A stretch of 64,000 nt of DNA from Acidimicrobiales bacterium. GTDB lineage: Bacteria; Actinomycetota; Acidimicrobiia; Acidimicrobiales; Iamiaceae. Both the position numbers and the translations under genes were made by a program. The first letter of the stretch is position 1. Each line of letters opens with the position of its first letter. The notes below the pieces were generated by a model that had not been told where the DNA came from, made no database searches, and was given only the letters and a program-made list of their open reading frames with translations. The DNA is taken from assembly GCA_035547835.1 (NCBI GenBank), contig DASZTW010000002.1:1-64000 (forward strand), read 5' to 3'. Positions 42,141-51,323 of the stretch are shown piece after piece.

Positions 42141-43349
42141 TCAAGCGCGGTACTTGCCGAGCTCGCGGCGGGCGACTTGGCGGCGGTGGACCTCGTCGGG
42201 TCCGTCGGCGAGGCGGAGCGAACGCTGGCCGGCCCACATCTGCGCGAGCGGGAAGTCCTGGCTGACCCCGCCGGCGCCGTGCGCCTGGATCGCCCGATCG
42301 ACGATCCGCAACGCCATGTTGGGCGCGACGACCTTGATCGCGGAGATCTCGGTCGCCGCGCCCTTGTTGCCGACCGTGTCCATCAGCCACGCGGCCTTGA
42401 GGGTGAGCAGCCGGGCCTGCTCGATCTCGATGCGCGAGTCGGCGACCCACTCTTGGATCACGCCTTGCTCGGCGAGCGGCTTGCCGAACGCCACGCGGTT
42501 CGTGACCCGCCGACACATGATCTCCAGCGCCCGCTCCGCCGCGCCGACGGACCGCATGGCGTGATGGATCCGTCCGGGGCCGAGCCGGGCCTGGGCGATC
42601 GCGAAGCCGCCGCCTTCCTCGCCGAGCACGTTGGTGACGGGCACCCGGACGTCGGTGAACGTGATCTCGCAGTGGCCCTCGCGGTCGCTGTAGCCGAACA
42701 CCGTCATGTTGCGCAGCACGTCGACGCCCGGCGTGTCGATCGGCACCAGCACCATCGACTGCTGGAGGTGGCGCGGCGCGTCGGGATCGGTCTTGCCCAT
42801 CAGGATCAGCACCCGGCAGTGCTGGCTCATGGCACCGGAGATGAACCACTTCCGGCCGTTGATGACGTAGTCGTCGCCGTCTCGGGCGATCGAGCACTCG
42901 ATGTTGGTCGCGTCGCTGGACGCGACCGCGGGCTCGGTCATGGCGAACGCCGATCGGATCTCGCCGTTGAGCAGGGGCTGGAGCCACTGTTCTTTCTGCT
43001 CGTCCGTCCCGAACATGGTCAGGATCTCCATGTTCCCGGTGTCCGGCGCGGCGCAGTTGCATGCTTCCGACGCGATGGGGGACCGGCCGAGGATCTCCGC
43101 GAGCGGTGCGTAGTCGAGGTTCGACAAGCCGTCGGTCCACTCGGTCTTGTGGGGCAGGAACAGGTTCCACAGCCCACGCTGGCGAGCCTCGGCCTTCAAG
43201 TCCTCGATGATCTGAGGGTGGTGATGCGGATCACCTGACGCTTGCATCTGCTCGGCGTACACCGACTCGGCCGGGTAGACCTGTTGGTCCATGAAGGCGA
43301 GGAGTGACTCGCGAAGTTCGTTGCAGCGTTGACTGAAGGCGAAGTCCAT
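42141..43349 (-). CDS. acyl-CoA dehydrogenase family protein
   Basis: This 402-residue flavoenzyme has [18 protein letters not shown] (FAD/substrate segment), [30 protein letters not shown] and a C-terminal [15 protein letters not shown]. This long form (FadE2/ACAD10-11-like) acts on larger or branched acyl-CoAs. ATG 43349 is chosen because TACCGT at 43362-43357 ends 7 bases upstream; it does not need the longer frame. Monocistronic. Confidence 0.92.
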   Translation of the reverse strand: MDFAFSQRCNELRESLLAFMDQQVYPAESVYAEQMQASGDPHHHPQIIEDLKAEARQRGLWNLFLPHKTEWTDGLSNLDYAPLAEILGRSPIASEACNCAAPDTGNMEILTMFGTDEQKEQWLQPLLNGEIRSAFAMTEPAVASSDATNIECSIARDGDDYVINGRKWFISGAMSQHCRVLILMGKTDPDAPRHLQQSMVLVPIDTPGVDVLRNMTVFGYSDREGHCEITFTDVRVPVTNVLGEEGGGFAIAQARLGPGRIHHAMRSVGAAERALEIMCRRVTNRVAFGKPLAEQGVIQEWVADSRIEIEQARLLTLKAAWLMDTVGNKGAATEISAIKVVAPNMALRIVDRAIQAHGAGGVSQDFPLAQMWAGQRSLRLADGPDEVHRRQVARRELGKYRA

Positions 43350-43356
43350 CTGCCGG

Positions 43357-43362
43357 ACGGTA
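43357..43362 (-). promoter_or_regulatory. -10-like hexamer TACCGT, leaderless start on the minus strand
   Basis: On the minus strand TACCGT ends 7 bases before the acyl-CoA dehydrogenase ATG at 43349, showing the pattern is not strand-specific. Confidence 0.4.
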
Positions 43363-43468
43363 GTACCGCGGGTCGGGCGGTACGCAGGGCGCACCTCGCG
43401 TGGCCGCTGGCCTCACGTCGAGTCCGATCCCTCCGGGCCCGCGAAAGGTGCCGCGGGCAGGCCGCGCC

Positions 43469-43474
43469 TACCGT
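43469..43474 (+). promoter_or_regulatory. -10-like hexamer TACCGT, leaderless start of arfB
   Basis: TACCGT ends 6 bases before ATG 43481. It is divergent from the same hexamer on the minus strand about 110 bases away. Confidence 0.4.
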
Positions 43475-43480
43475 GCACGC

Positions 43481-43906
43481 ATGGCTGACGACCGCGAGGT
43501 GCTGCGGGTCAACCGCGGGTGCGTGATCCCGCTGAGCGAGATCGAGTTGCGGTTCACGCCGAGCGGGGGCCCGGGTGGCCAGCACGCCAGTCGCTCGAAC
43601 ACGAGGGTCGAAGCCCGGTTCGACATCGCCAGCTCCCCGTCGCTCGGCTCGTGGCAGCGTGGCCGGCTGCTCGGCCGCCTGGGCCCCGAGGTTCGGGTCG
43701 TCGCCGACGACGAGCGGAGCCAGCTGCGCAACCGCGAGCTCGCGCTGGCCCGCCTGGGCAGTCGTCTGGCGGCGGCACTGCACGTCGAGCGACCCCGCGT
43801 GGCCACGCGCCCGACGAGGGCATCGCAGCGCCGACGGGTGGAGACCAAGCGCGCGATGGGCGATCGCAAGCGGGCGCGAGGCCGGCGCTGGTCACCTGAC
43901 GACTGA
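43481..43906 (+). CDS. arfB: ribosome-rescue aminoacyl-tRNA hydrolase ArfB (YaeJ/ICT1)
   Basis: This 141-residue protein has the class-I release-factor GGQ motif in SGGPGGQHASRSNTRVE and a basic C-terminal tail (KRAMGDRKRARGRRW) that enters the empty mRNA channel. It frees stalled ribosomes independently of a stop codon. It precedes topA by 100 bases. Confidence 0.95.
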   Translation: MADDREVLRVNRGCVIPLSEIELRFTPSGGPGGQHASRSNTRVEARFDIASSPSLGSWQRGRLLGRLGPEVRVVADDERSQLRNRELALARLGSRLAAALHVERPRVATRPTRASQRRRVETKRAMGDRKRARGRRWSPDD

Positions 43907-43968
43907 GCGCAACGGGCGCCGCCCGCGCCGCGAAGACCGAGGTCGCTGCCGGTCGGAAGCGGATCCGT

Positions 43969-43999
43969 TTGACAAGGCCAGCCTCTTGCTCTTTACCTT
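43969..43999 (+). promoter_or_regulatory. topA promoter with leaderless start
   Basis: TTGACA (43969-43974), a 19-base spacer and TACCTT (43994-43999), which ends 7 bases before GTG 44007. This is the best complete promoter among the leaderless set. Confidence 0.6.
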
Positions 44000-44006
44000 G
44001 CGCCCT

Positions 44007-46703
44007 GTGGCGAAGCCTCTCGTGATCGTCGAGTCCCCGGCCAAGGCCCGCACCATCGCGGGCTTCCTCGGCGACGACTTCCACGTCGAGTCGTCCGTCG
44101 GCCACATCCGCGACCTGGAGCCCAAGGGCCTGGCGATCGACGTCGACGACCACTTCACACCCACGTACGTCGTCCACTCCACCAAACGCGACGTCATCCG
44201 CAACCTGAAGGCCGCGCTGAAGGACGCCGACGAGCTCTATCTCGCCACCGATGAGGACCGCGAAGGGGAGGCCATCAGCTGGCACCTCCTCCAGGTGCTC
44301 CAGCCGAAGGTGCCGGTGAAGCGGATGGTGTTCCACGAGATCACCCGCCCGGCCATCGAGCACGCCGTCGAGAACTGGCGCGAGATCGACGAAGGCCTCG
44401 TCGACGCGCAGGAGACGCGCCGCATCGTCGACCGGTTGGTCGGCTACCCGCTCTCCGAGGTGTTGTGGCGCAAGGTGAACCCCGGGCTGTCGGCGGGTCG
44501 CGTGCAGAGCCCGGCCATCCGACTGGTGGTCGAGCGCGAGCGGGAGCGGATCGCGTTCCGGCCCGCCGGCTATTGGGACCTCGACGCGGCGTTCCCCACC
44601 GATCCTGCGTTCGTGGCCGGTCTCCGCGCGATCGACGGCACCTCGGTCGCCACCGGGAAGGACTTCGACGACCGCGGTGTGGCGCGTGCCCAGGTGGTGG
44701 TGCTCGACGAAGCCGCGGCGAACCAGCTGGTCGACGCGCTCGCGGGCGCGGCGTTCACCGTGCGTTCCGTCGAGGAGAAGCCGTACACCTCGGCGCCCAA
44801 ACCGCCGTTCATGACCTCGACCCTCCAGCAGGAGGGTGGCCGCAAGCTGCGGATGAGCTCGGCGCAGGTCATGCGAGTGGCCCAGGATCTGTACCAGAAC
44901 GGCTACATCACGTACATGCGGACCGACAGCGTCAACTTGTCGGAGACCGCCATCCGCGCCGCCCGAGCACAGGTCCGGGAGCTGTACGGAGCCCAATACC
45001 TGCCCGAGTCGCCGCGGGTCTACAAGAGCAAGGCCAAGAACGCGCAGGAGGCGCACGAAGCCATCCGGCCGGCGGGAGAGACCTTCCGCACCCCGGAGTC
45101 GTTGGGCGGTGAGCTCCGGTCGGACCAGCTGCGGTTGTACGAACTGATCTGGAAGCGCACGGTGGCGTCCCAGATGGCCAACGCCCGCGGCCAGTCGGTG
45201 TCGGTGCGCATGGGGGCGGTCGCGTCCGACGGCCGCGACGTCGAGTTCGGCGCGTCGGGTCGAACCATCACGTTCCCGGGCTACCTCCGGGCGTATGTCG
45301 AAGGGTCCGACGACCCCGACGCCGCGCTCGACGACCGGGAGACGATCCTGCCGACCATGACCGAGGGGCAGTCGCTTCCCTCGCCAGAGCTGGAGGCCAA
45401 GGGCCACACCACCAGCCCGCCCGCGCGCTACACCGAGGCCTCACTCGTGAAGCGTCTCGAGGAGCTCGAGATCGGTCGGCCGTCGACGTACGCGTCGATC
45501 ATGCAGACCATCCAGGACCGCGGCTACGTGTGGAAGAAGGGCACCGCGCTGGTGCCGACGTGGACTGCGTTCGCGGTGGTGCGCCTGATCGAGGAGAACT
45601 TCCGCGATCTCGCCGACTACACGTTCACCGCGGGCATGGAGCGCGACCTCGACGAGATCGCCACCGGCCAAGTGCAACGCGAGCCGTGGCTCAACCGGTT
45701 CTGGTTCGGCGACGAGACCGGGGAGCAGACCGAGGACCTGGTCGACGTGTCGCCGGGTTCGCCCGGCCTGAAGGCGCTGATCGACCGCGCCAAAGACGGC
45801 ATCGACCCGGCCGAGATCAACGTGGTCATGCAGCTCGAGCCGCCCGGCGGCGAGCCGATCGTGGTCCGCCCCGGCCGGTACGGCCCGTACATCAAGCAGG
45901 GCGACAACACCGCGTCCATCCCCGACGGCATGACCCCCGACGAGCTCACCGTCGACCGTGCCCTCGAGCTGCTCGCCGCGCCGAGCGGCGACCGGGTGCT
46001 CGGCACCGACCCGGACTCGGGGCTGCCGGTCATCGCCAAGGCCGGTCGCTTCGGGCCGTACGTGCAGCTCGGCGAGCTACCCGAGGGCACGAAGAAGGTC
46101 AAGCCCGAAGACCGGCCCAAGACGGCGTCGCTGTTCAAGACCATGAGCCTCGAGCGCGTCACCTTCGACGAGGCGCTCCAGCTGCTGAGCCTCCCACGCG
46201 TGGTCGGGGTCGACCCGGCCGACGGTCTGGAAGTGCTGGCGCAGAACGGCCGCTACGGCCCGTACCTGAAGAAGGGCACCGAGACGCGGTCGCTCGAGAC
46301 CGAAGACCAGATCTTCGAGGTGGGGCTCGACCGAGCGCTGGAGATCCTCGCTCAGCCGAAGCGGCGGCGCGGCCAGACCAGCGCGGCACCGCTGCGTGAG
46401 CTGGGCGACGACGCCGTGTCGGGCAAGAAGATGGTCATCAAGGACGGTCGGTTCGGTCCGTACGTCACCGATGGCGAGACGAACGCGTCGCTCCGCAAGG
46501 GCGACGAGATCGAGACGCTCACCGACGAGCGAGCCTCGGAGCTGTTGCAGCTCCGCCGAGAGGCAGGTCCGGCCACCAAGCGTGCCCGGAAGGCGCCGGC
46601 GAAGAAGTCGGCGGCCAAGAAGTCGGGGGCCAAGAAGGCCGCAGCGAAGAAGTCGGCGGCCAAGAAGATCGCGCCGAAGCACACCGATCCTCCCGGCGAT
46701 TGA
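44007..46703 (+). CDS. topA: DNA topoisomerase I
   Basis: This 898-residue type IA topoisomerase has a Toprim domain at the N-terminus (IVESPAKARTI, DEDREGEAISWHL) and catalytic Tyr303 in YMRTDSVNL. From about residue 590 come several actinobacterial-type C-terminal repeats (PGRYGPYI, AGRFGPYVQL, NGRYGPYLKKG, DGRFGPYVTD), and a Lys/Ala-rich tail (KKSAAKKSGAKKAAAKKSAAKK). No zinc fingers. It relaxes negative supercoils. GTG 44007 is supported by the promoter position. Confidence 0.97.
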   Translation: MAKPLVIVESPAKARTIAGFLGDDFHVESSVGHIRDLEPKGLAIDVDDHFTPTYVVHSTKRDVIRNLKAALKDADELYLATDEDREGEAISWHLLQVLQPKVPVKRMVFHEITRPAIEHAVENWREIDEGLVDAQETRRIVDRLVGYPLSEVLWRKVNPGLSAGRVQSPAIRLVVERERERIAFRPAGYWDLDAAFPTDPAFVAGLRAIDGTSVATGKDFDDRGVARAQVVVLDEAAANQLVDALAGAAFTVRSVEEKPYTSAPKPPFMTSTLQQEGGRKLRMSSAQVMRVAQDLYQNGYITYMRTDSVNLSETAIRAARAQVRELYGAQYLPESPRVYKSKAKNAQEAHEAIRPAGETFRTPESLGGELRSDQLRLYELIWKRTVASQMANARGQSVSVRMGAVASDGRDVEFGASGRTITFPGYLRAYVEGSDDPDAALDDRETILPTMTEGQSLPSPELEAKGHTTSPPARYTEASLVKRLEELEIGRPSTYASIMQTIQDRGYVWKKGTALVPTWTAFAVVRLIEENFRDLADYTFTAGMERDLDEIATGQVQREPWLNRFWFGDETGEQTEDLVDVSPGSPGLKALIDRAKDGIDPAEINVVMQLEPPGGEPIVVRPGRYGPYIKQGDNTASIPDGMTPDELTVDRALELLAAPSGDRVLGTDPDSGLPVIAKAGRFGPYVQLGELPEGTKKVKPEDRPKTASLFKTMSLERVTFDEALQLLSLPRVVGVDPADGLEVLAQNGRYGPYLKKGTETRSLETEDQIFEVGLDRALEILAQPKRRRGQTSAAPLRELGDDAVSGKKMVIKDGRFGPYVTDGETNASLRKGDEIETLTDERASELLQLRREAGPATKRARKAPAKKSAAKKSGAKKAAAKKSAAKKIAPKHTDPPGD

Positions 46704-46737
46704 CGACCATTTGCCCGGACCGGGAGGTCTGGCCCTC

Positions 46738-46743
46738 TAACGT
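46738..46743 (+). promoter_or_regulatory. -10-like hexamer TAACGT, leaderless start of the MFS-tmk operon
   Basis: TAACGT ends 6 bases before GTG 46750, and no Shine-Dalgarno sequence is present. Confidence 0.35.
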
Positions 46744-46749
46744 CGTCGT

Positions 46750-48183
46750 GTGCCCGACTCCACCGTCGATCAGGTGAGCGGCACCGTCACGTCCGCGCCG
46801 TCGACGCGATTCCAGCGGATCTTCTGCAACCAGCAGTTCTTCAAGCTGTGGTTGGCCCAGGTGGCGTCGGCCACCGGTGACTGGATCGGGTTTCTCGCCA
46901 TCGCCGCGCTGGCCGCCCGGATCGGCGCCGGCAACGCCGGTCAGGCCGTCGGTGTGGTCATGATCGCCCGCGTGGCGCCGGGGTTCTTCCTGGCCTCGTT
47001 GGGCGGTGTGCTGGTCGACCGCTGGGACCGCAAGAAGGTCATGGTCGTGTGCGACATCGGTCGTGCCGCCACCCTGGCGCTGCTGCCGTTCATCCACACG
47101 GTGTGGGGACTGGTCCTCGCGTCACTGGTCATGGAGTGCTTCACGCTGATGTGGTCGCCGGCCAAAGAGGCGTCGGTGCCCAACTTGGTGCCCGACGAGT
47201 TCCTCACCAACGCCAACTCGCTGTCGCTCGCGGCGGCATACGGCACGTTTCCGGTGGGCGCCGGTCTGTTCGCCTTGCTGGCGAAAGTGGCGGAGTGGCT
47301 GTCGTCGGTGCCGGGCCTCGAGAGCCTCAAGCTCAACCAGGAAGCCACGGGCTTCTACTTCGACATGCTGACGTTCCTGATCTCCGCGCTGCTGATCAGT
47401 CGGCTGGTCCTCCCGCACCTGACCCGGCGCGCGTCCGAGAACGGTGACACCAAGCGCATCGACTGGGCGCAGGCGTACCACGAGATCAAGGAAGGCTGGG
47501 GTTACATCTTCCAGACGCCGCTGATCTCCGCGGTGCTGCTCGGCCTGTGTACGGCCCTGCTCGGTGGTGGGATGGTCGTGCCGATCGGGCCGCTGTTCTC
47601 ACGTGACGTCACAGGGTCGGGCGCCGCCGGCTTCGGTGTGCTCACCGTCGGGCTCGGCTGCGGGGTGGCCGCGGGGGTGGCGGCGCTGTCGGTGGTCCAA
47701 AACCGCGTGAATCGGGTGCGGACGTTCGAGCTGTCACTCGGCGCGGGTGGCGTTGCCTTGATCGTGGCAGCCTCGATGTCGTCGCTCACGCTCGCCACCA
47801 TCGGCATCGCGGCCGTGGGCATCTGCGCGGGTGGCGTGTACGTCATCGGCTTCACGCTGTTGCAGGAGAACACCACCAACGACCTGCGCGGCCGGATCTT
47901 CTCCGCGGTCTACACGCTGGTGCGGCTGAGCATCCTGGTGTCCTTCGCGGTGGCCGGGTTCCTGGCCGACGGGCTCGGGTCGCTGTCGGACCACCTCGTG
48001 CATGGGAAGGTCGGCGTCAAACAGGCCCATTACTCGCTCCAAGGGGCGCGGTTGGCGCTGTGGTTCGCCGGCCTGCTCGTGCTCGGCGGCTTCGCGGGGG
48101 TGGTCAAGGCGATGCGGCGGGCGCGGCGTGCCGGATCGGAGCGTGGCCCCGGCTCCGCGGTCGCCGACATGGACCCGGCGTGA
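46750..48183 (+). CDS. MFS transporter coupled to thymidylate kinase gene
   Basis: This 477-residue, 12-TM major facilitator protein has the loop 2-3 motif GGVLVDRWDRKKVMV and a second-half LQENTTNDLRGRIFSAVYT typical of the drug/MFS_3 type. The substrate is unknown. Its stop overlaps tmk by GTGA. I recall that in Streptomyces the gene between topA and holB encodes a single MFS-thymidylate kinase fusion; here the halves are separate but translationally coupled, so a nucleotide-linked role is possible. Confidence 0.88.
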   Translation: MPDSTVDQVSGTVTSAPSTRFQRIFCNQQFFKLWLAQVASATGDWIGFLAIAALAARIGAGNAGQAVGVVMIARVAPGFFLASLGGVLVDRWDRKKVMVVCDIGRAATLALLPFIHTVWGLVLASLVMECFTLMWSPAKEASVPNLVPDEFLTNANSLSLAAAYGTFPVGAGLFALLAKVAEWLSSVPGLESLKLNQEATGFYFDMLTFLISALLISRLVLPHLTRRASENGDTKRIDWAQAYHEIKEGWGYIFQTPLISAVLLGLCTALLGGGMVVPIGPLFSRDVTGSGAAGFGVLTVGLGCGVAAGVAALSVVQNRVNRVRTFELSLGAGGVALIVAASMSSLTLATIGIAAVGICAGGVYVIGFTLLQENTTNDLRGRIFSAVYTLVRLSILVSFAVAGFLADGLGSLSDHLVHGKVGVKQAHYSLQGARLALWFAGLLVLGGFAGVVKAMRRARRAGSERGPGSAVADMDPA

Positions 48184-48803
48184 GCAGGGCGGCGGGCGGC
48201 CGCGGGTGCTTCGTTGTCTTCGAGGGTGGTGAGGGCTCCGGCAAGTCGACCCAAGCCCGGCTGCTGGCCGGATCGATCGGCGGGTTGCTGACCCGCGAAC
48301 CGGGTGGCACCACGGTGGGCGAGCGTCTGCGCGATGTGCTGCTCGACCCGGGCACCGGCTCGCTGCACCCCCGCACCGAAGTGCTCCTGATGGCGGCGGC
48401 GCGTGCTGAGCACGTCGCGACCGTGATCGAGCCCGCCCTCGCGGCTGGTCGCGACGTGGTGTGCGACCGGTTCTCTGGTTCGTCGGTGGCCTACCAAGGC
48501 CATGGCCGGGGGCTCTACCCGGTCGAGGTGGCTCGGGTGTCGGACTGGGCGGCCGGTGGGCTCGCACCCGATCTCGTGGTGCTGCTCGACTTGTCGGTCG
48601 AGGCTGCCGGGGCGCGGCTCAGCAGGGAGCGCGACCGGTTCGAGCGCGCCGGCACCGACTTCCACGAGGCCGTGCGGGCGGGCTTCCTGGCCCAGGCCGC
48701 CGAAGCTCCCGAGCGGTGGTTGGTGCTCGACGCCGAGCGTGCCGTCGACGACCTCCACAACGCGATCCTCGCCGAGACCCGTCGTCGCTTCGGCCGCCCC
48801 TGA
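48180..48803 (+). CDS. tmk: thymidylate (dTMP) kinase
   Basis: This 207-residue P-loop kinase has FVVFEGGEGSGKST, the DR motif CDRFSGSSVAYQG, LTREPGGTTVGE and the LID region RERDRFERAGTDFHEAV. It phosphorylates dTMP to dTDP for DNA synthesis. GTG 48180 overlaps the MFS stop by 4 bases. Normal length. Confidence 0.95.
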   Translation: MSRAAGGRGCFVVFEGGEGSGKSTQARLLAGSIGGLLTREPGGTTVGERLRDVLLDPGTGSLHPRTEVLLMAAARAEHVATVIEPALAAGRDVVCDRFSGSSVAYQGHGRGLYPVEVARVSDWAAGGLAPDLVVLLDLSVEAAGARLSRERDRFERAGTDFHEAVRAGFLAQAAEAPERWLVLDAERAVDDLHNAILAETRRRFGRP

Positions 48804-48921
48804 CGCCCTCTCACCCCCTACGCCGTCTCACTCACTGCGGGTGTTGTCTGGTTGGGGCGTCGGGGCGGTCGATGGGGGGCCATGATGGTTCGGTGACCGA
48901 CGCGCGACGTGTGACACGGTG

Positions 48922-50007
48922 ATGCCGGACACGGCGGTGAGCGATGTGTGGGACGGCGTCGTGGGCCAAGCGCGAGCCGTGGGGCTGTTGCAGCGGGCGT
49001 CGGCGGAGCCCTCGCACGCGTACCTGTTCGTGGGCCCGTCGGGCAGCGGCAAGCGGGCTGCGCTGCGGGCGTTCGCGGCCGAGGTCCTGGTCCGCGCGGC
49101 ACCGCCCGGTGCCGACCCCGAACGCGTTCGCCGTCTGGCGTTGGCAGAGCAGCACCCCGACTTCGTTGTGGTCGACCCGGAGGGCACCCAGTTCCGCGGC
49201 GGCCGGGCACCCGGCGGGGAGAGCGAAGGGGTGCGGTTCCAGCGCGAAGCCTGGCGTTCGCCGGTTGAGGGCACGCGCAAGGTCCTGGCGGCCACGGGAT
49301 TCGAGACCGCCAATCCTGCGGCGATCGGGTCACTGTTGAAGACGCTGGAGGAGCCGCCCGACACCGCGGTGCTGGTGGTGCTCGCCACGACCGTGCTGCC
49401 CGAGCAGGTGACGATCGCGTCGCGTTGCGTGCGGGTGGACTTCCAGCCCGTTCCGCCCACCGCGATCGAGGACCGGCTGCGGGCGGAAGGCGTGGCCGCC
49501 GACGTGGCAGCCCAAGCTGCCGACCTGGCAGCAGGTGACCTCAGCCGCGCCCGCCTGCTCGCCACCGACGAACGTCTGGGCCTGCGCGCCGCCGCATGGC
49601 AGGCGGTGCCCCGGCAGCTCGACGGCAGGGGGGCCACGGTCGCCCGGTTGGTGGCCGACCTGCGCGCCATGATCGACGACGCGCAGGCTTCCCTCGACGA
49701 CCGGCAGGCTGCCGAGGTCGCCGACGTCAACCAGCGCATCGAGCAGTACGGCCAGCGCGGGTCGGGCGCCAAGGAGCTCGAGACGTTGCATCGCCGGGAG
49801 CGACGCGCGCTGCGAACCGACGAGCTGCTGCTCGGCATCGCCACCTTGTCGCGGGTGTATCGCGACGAGCTGGCGGTGTCGTCGCGTCCGAGCGAGCTGC
49901 TCGACGGTCTGGCCGCGCTGCACGCCGCGGCCGAGGCGTTGGTTCGCAACCCGAACGAGGAGCTGTTGCTGCAGGCGCTTCTCCTGCGGCTGCCGTCGCT
50001 GGTGTGA
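48922..50007 (+). CDS. holB: DNA polymerase III delta-prime subunit (clamp loader)
   Basis: This 361-residue AAA+ protein has a P-loop GPSGSGKRAAL, AATGFETANPAAIGSLLKTLEEPP and the SRC sensor-1 motif in TIASRCVRVDF. The Cys4 zinc module usual after the P-loop helix is missing: the segment reads VRAAPPGADPERVRRL. ATG 48922 is used; GTG 48919 is just upstream. It lies after tmk, the usual actinobacterial order. Confidence 0.9.
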   Translation: MPDTAVSDVWDGVVGQARAVGLLQRASAEPSHAYLFVGPSGSGKRAALRAFAAEVLVRAAPPGADPERVRRLALAEQHPDFVVVDPEGTQFRGGRAPGGESEGVRFQREAWRSPVEGTRKVLAATGFETANPAAIGSLLKTLEEPPDTAVLVVLATTVLPEQVTIASRCVRVDFQPVPPTAIEDRLRAEGVAADVAAQAADLAAGDLSRARLLATDERLGLRAAAWQAVPRQLDGRGATVARLVADLRAMIDDAQASLDDRQAAEVADVNQRIEQYGQRGSGAKELETLHRRERRALRTDELLLGIATLSRVYRDELAVSSRPSELLDGLAALHAAAEALVRNPNEELLLQALLLRLPSLV

Positions 50008-50089
50008 GCCGGTGGCCGGCGCGGCGGATGCTCGGCCAGCGGGGCGAACGGCCGCCGGGGCGGACCTGGCTGGACCCGTGACCCGGTCG

Positions 50090-50111
50090 AAACTGTAACG
50101 TGTTCTCGTTT
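50090..50111. promoter_or_regulatory. KstR-like operator upstream of the acyl-CoA dehydrogenase pair
   Basis: The core TGTAACGTGTTCTC (50094-50107) matches the KstR pattern TnnAACnnGTTnnA except at the last base. Outer AAAC (50090-50093) and GTTT (50108-50111) extend the dyad. It lies 21 bases before ATG 50132, where a TetR-family repressor of sterol/fatty-acid genes would bind. Confidence 0.5.
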
Positions 50112-50131
50112 GACGACCGTGGGGGACGAGG

Positions 50132-51307
50132 ATGCGGATCGCGTACTCGGAAGCGCAGGAGCAGCTGCGCTCGGAGCTTCGTGCGTACTACGACAAGTTG
50201 CTGACACCCGAGCTCCAGGAGGAGCTCGCCCACGCGGGCGGCATCGGCCCGGTCATGCGCGACGTCGTGCGACAGATGGGTCGTGACGGCTGGCTCGGCG
50301 TCGGCTGGCCCACCGAGTACGGCGGCCGGGGCTTCTCCGCGATCGAGCAGTTCGTGTTCTTCGACGAGTCGATGCGCGCCGGCGCGCCGGTGCCGATGCT
50401 CACCATCAACACCGTCGGTCCGACCATCATGAACTTCGGCACCGACGAGCAAAAGGCGTTCTTCTTGCCCAAGATCGTGGCGGGAGAGATCCACTTCTGC
50501 ATCGGCTACACCGAGCCCGGCGCCGGCACCGACCTCGCGGCGTTGCGCACCAGAGCCGAGCGCGACGGTGACGAGTACGTGATCAACGGCCAGAAGATGT
50601 TCACGTCGTTGGCCAGCGACGCCGATTACTGCTGGCTCGCCGTACGCACCAACCAGGAGGCCAAGAAGCACAAGGGCATCTCGATGATCATCGTGCCGAT
50701 GGACACTCCCGGCATCGAGATCCAAGAGATGCACCTGCTGAGCGAGCACAACATCGCGCAGGTCTTCTACAACGACGTGCACGTACCCGCCGCCAACGTG
50801 GTGGGCGGCGAGAACAACGGCTGGACGCTCATCACGAACCAGCTCAACCACGAGCGCGTCACGTTGTGCTCGCCCGGCATCATCGAGCGCCAGCTCACCG
50901 AAGTGCGTCGCTGGGCGCAGGACAACAAGCTCGCCGACGGCCGCCGGGTGGTCGACCAGGAATGGGTGCAGCTCAACCTCGCGCGGGTGCACGCGCGGCT
51001 CGAGTTCCTGCGGCTCATCAACTGGAAAGTGGCGTGGCACGCCACACAGGGCTCGCTCGATGTCGCCGACGCCAGCACCATCAAGGTGTTCGGCACCGAG
51101 TTCTACTTGGAGGCCTTCCGGCTCCTCATGGAGATCATCGGGCCACGCGCGTACCTGCAGGACACCGCGCCGGGCGCAGTGCTGCGCTCACGCCTCGAAA
51201 ACCTCTACCGCAGCCTGCTGATCCTCACGTTCGGCGGCGGGACCAACGAGATCCAGCGCGACCTCATCACCGTGTTCGGCCTCGGCATGCCGCTGTCGGC
51301 CCGCTGA
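50132..51307 (+). CDS. acyl-CoA dehydrogenase, alpha-type subunit of a heteromer
   Basis: This 391-residue enzyme has IGYTEPGAGTDLAALRT, GDEYVINGQKMFTSLA and TFGGGTNEIQRDLI (C-terminal FAD/dimer motif). It is in tandem with a second, shorter dehydrogenase 16 bases downstream, the arrangement of actinobacterial alpha2-beta2 ACADs (FadE26/27, FadE28/29 in M. tuberculosis) that shorten steroid side chains. The KstR-like operator supports a sterol or lipid role. Confidence 0.92.
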   Translation: MRIAYSEAQEQLRSELRAYYDKLLTPELQEELAHAGGIGPVMRDVVRQMGRDGWLGVGWPTEYGGRGFSAIEQFVFFDESMRAGAPVPMLTINTVGPTIMNFGTDEQKAFFLPKIVAGEIHFCIGYTEPGAGTDLAALRTRAERDGDEYVINGQKMFTSLASDADYCWLAVRTNQEAKKHKGISMIIVPMDTPGIEIQEMHLLSEHNIAQVFYNDVHVPAANVVGGENNGWTLITNQLNHERVTLCSPGIIERQLTEVRRWAQDNKLADGRRVVDQEWVQLNLARVHARLEFLRLINWKVAWHATQGSLDVADASTIKVFGTEFYLEAFRLLMEIIGPRAYLQDTAPGAVLRSRLENLYRSLLILTFGGGTNEIQRDLITVFGLGMPLSAR

Positions 51308-51323
51308 GCGCTTCGGAGGACCC

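Noticed and set aside
45840-46480. Repeated GRxGPYxxxG-encoding blocks in topA considered as duplicated DNA
   Set aside because: These are the normal C-terminal repeat units of actinobacterial topoisomerase I, diverged at DNA level.
46580-46690. Lys/Ala codon repeats at the topA 3' end considered as a DNA repeat array
   Set aside because: They encode the basic low-complexity tail common in actinobacterial topoisomerase I and stay in frame.
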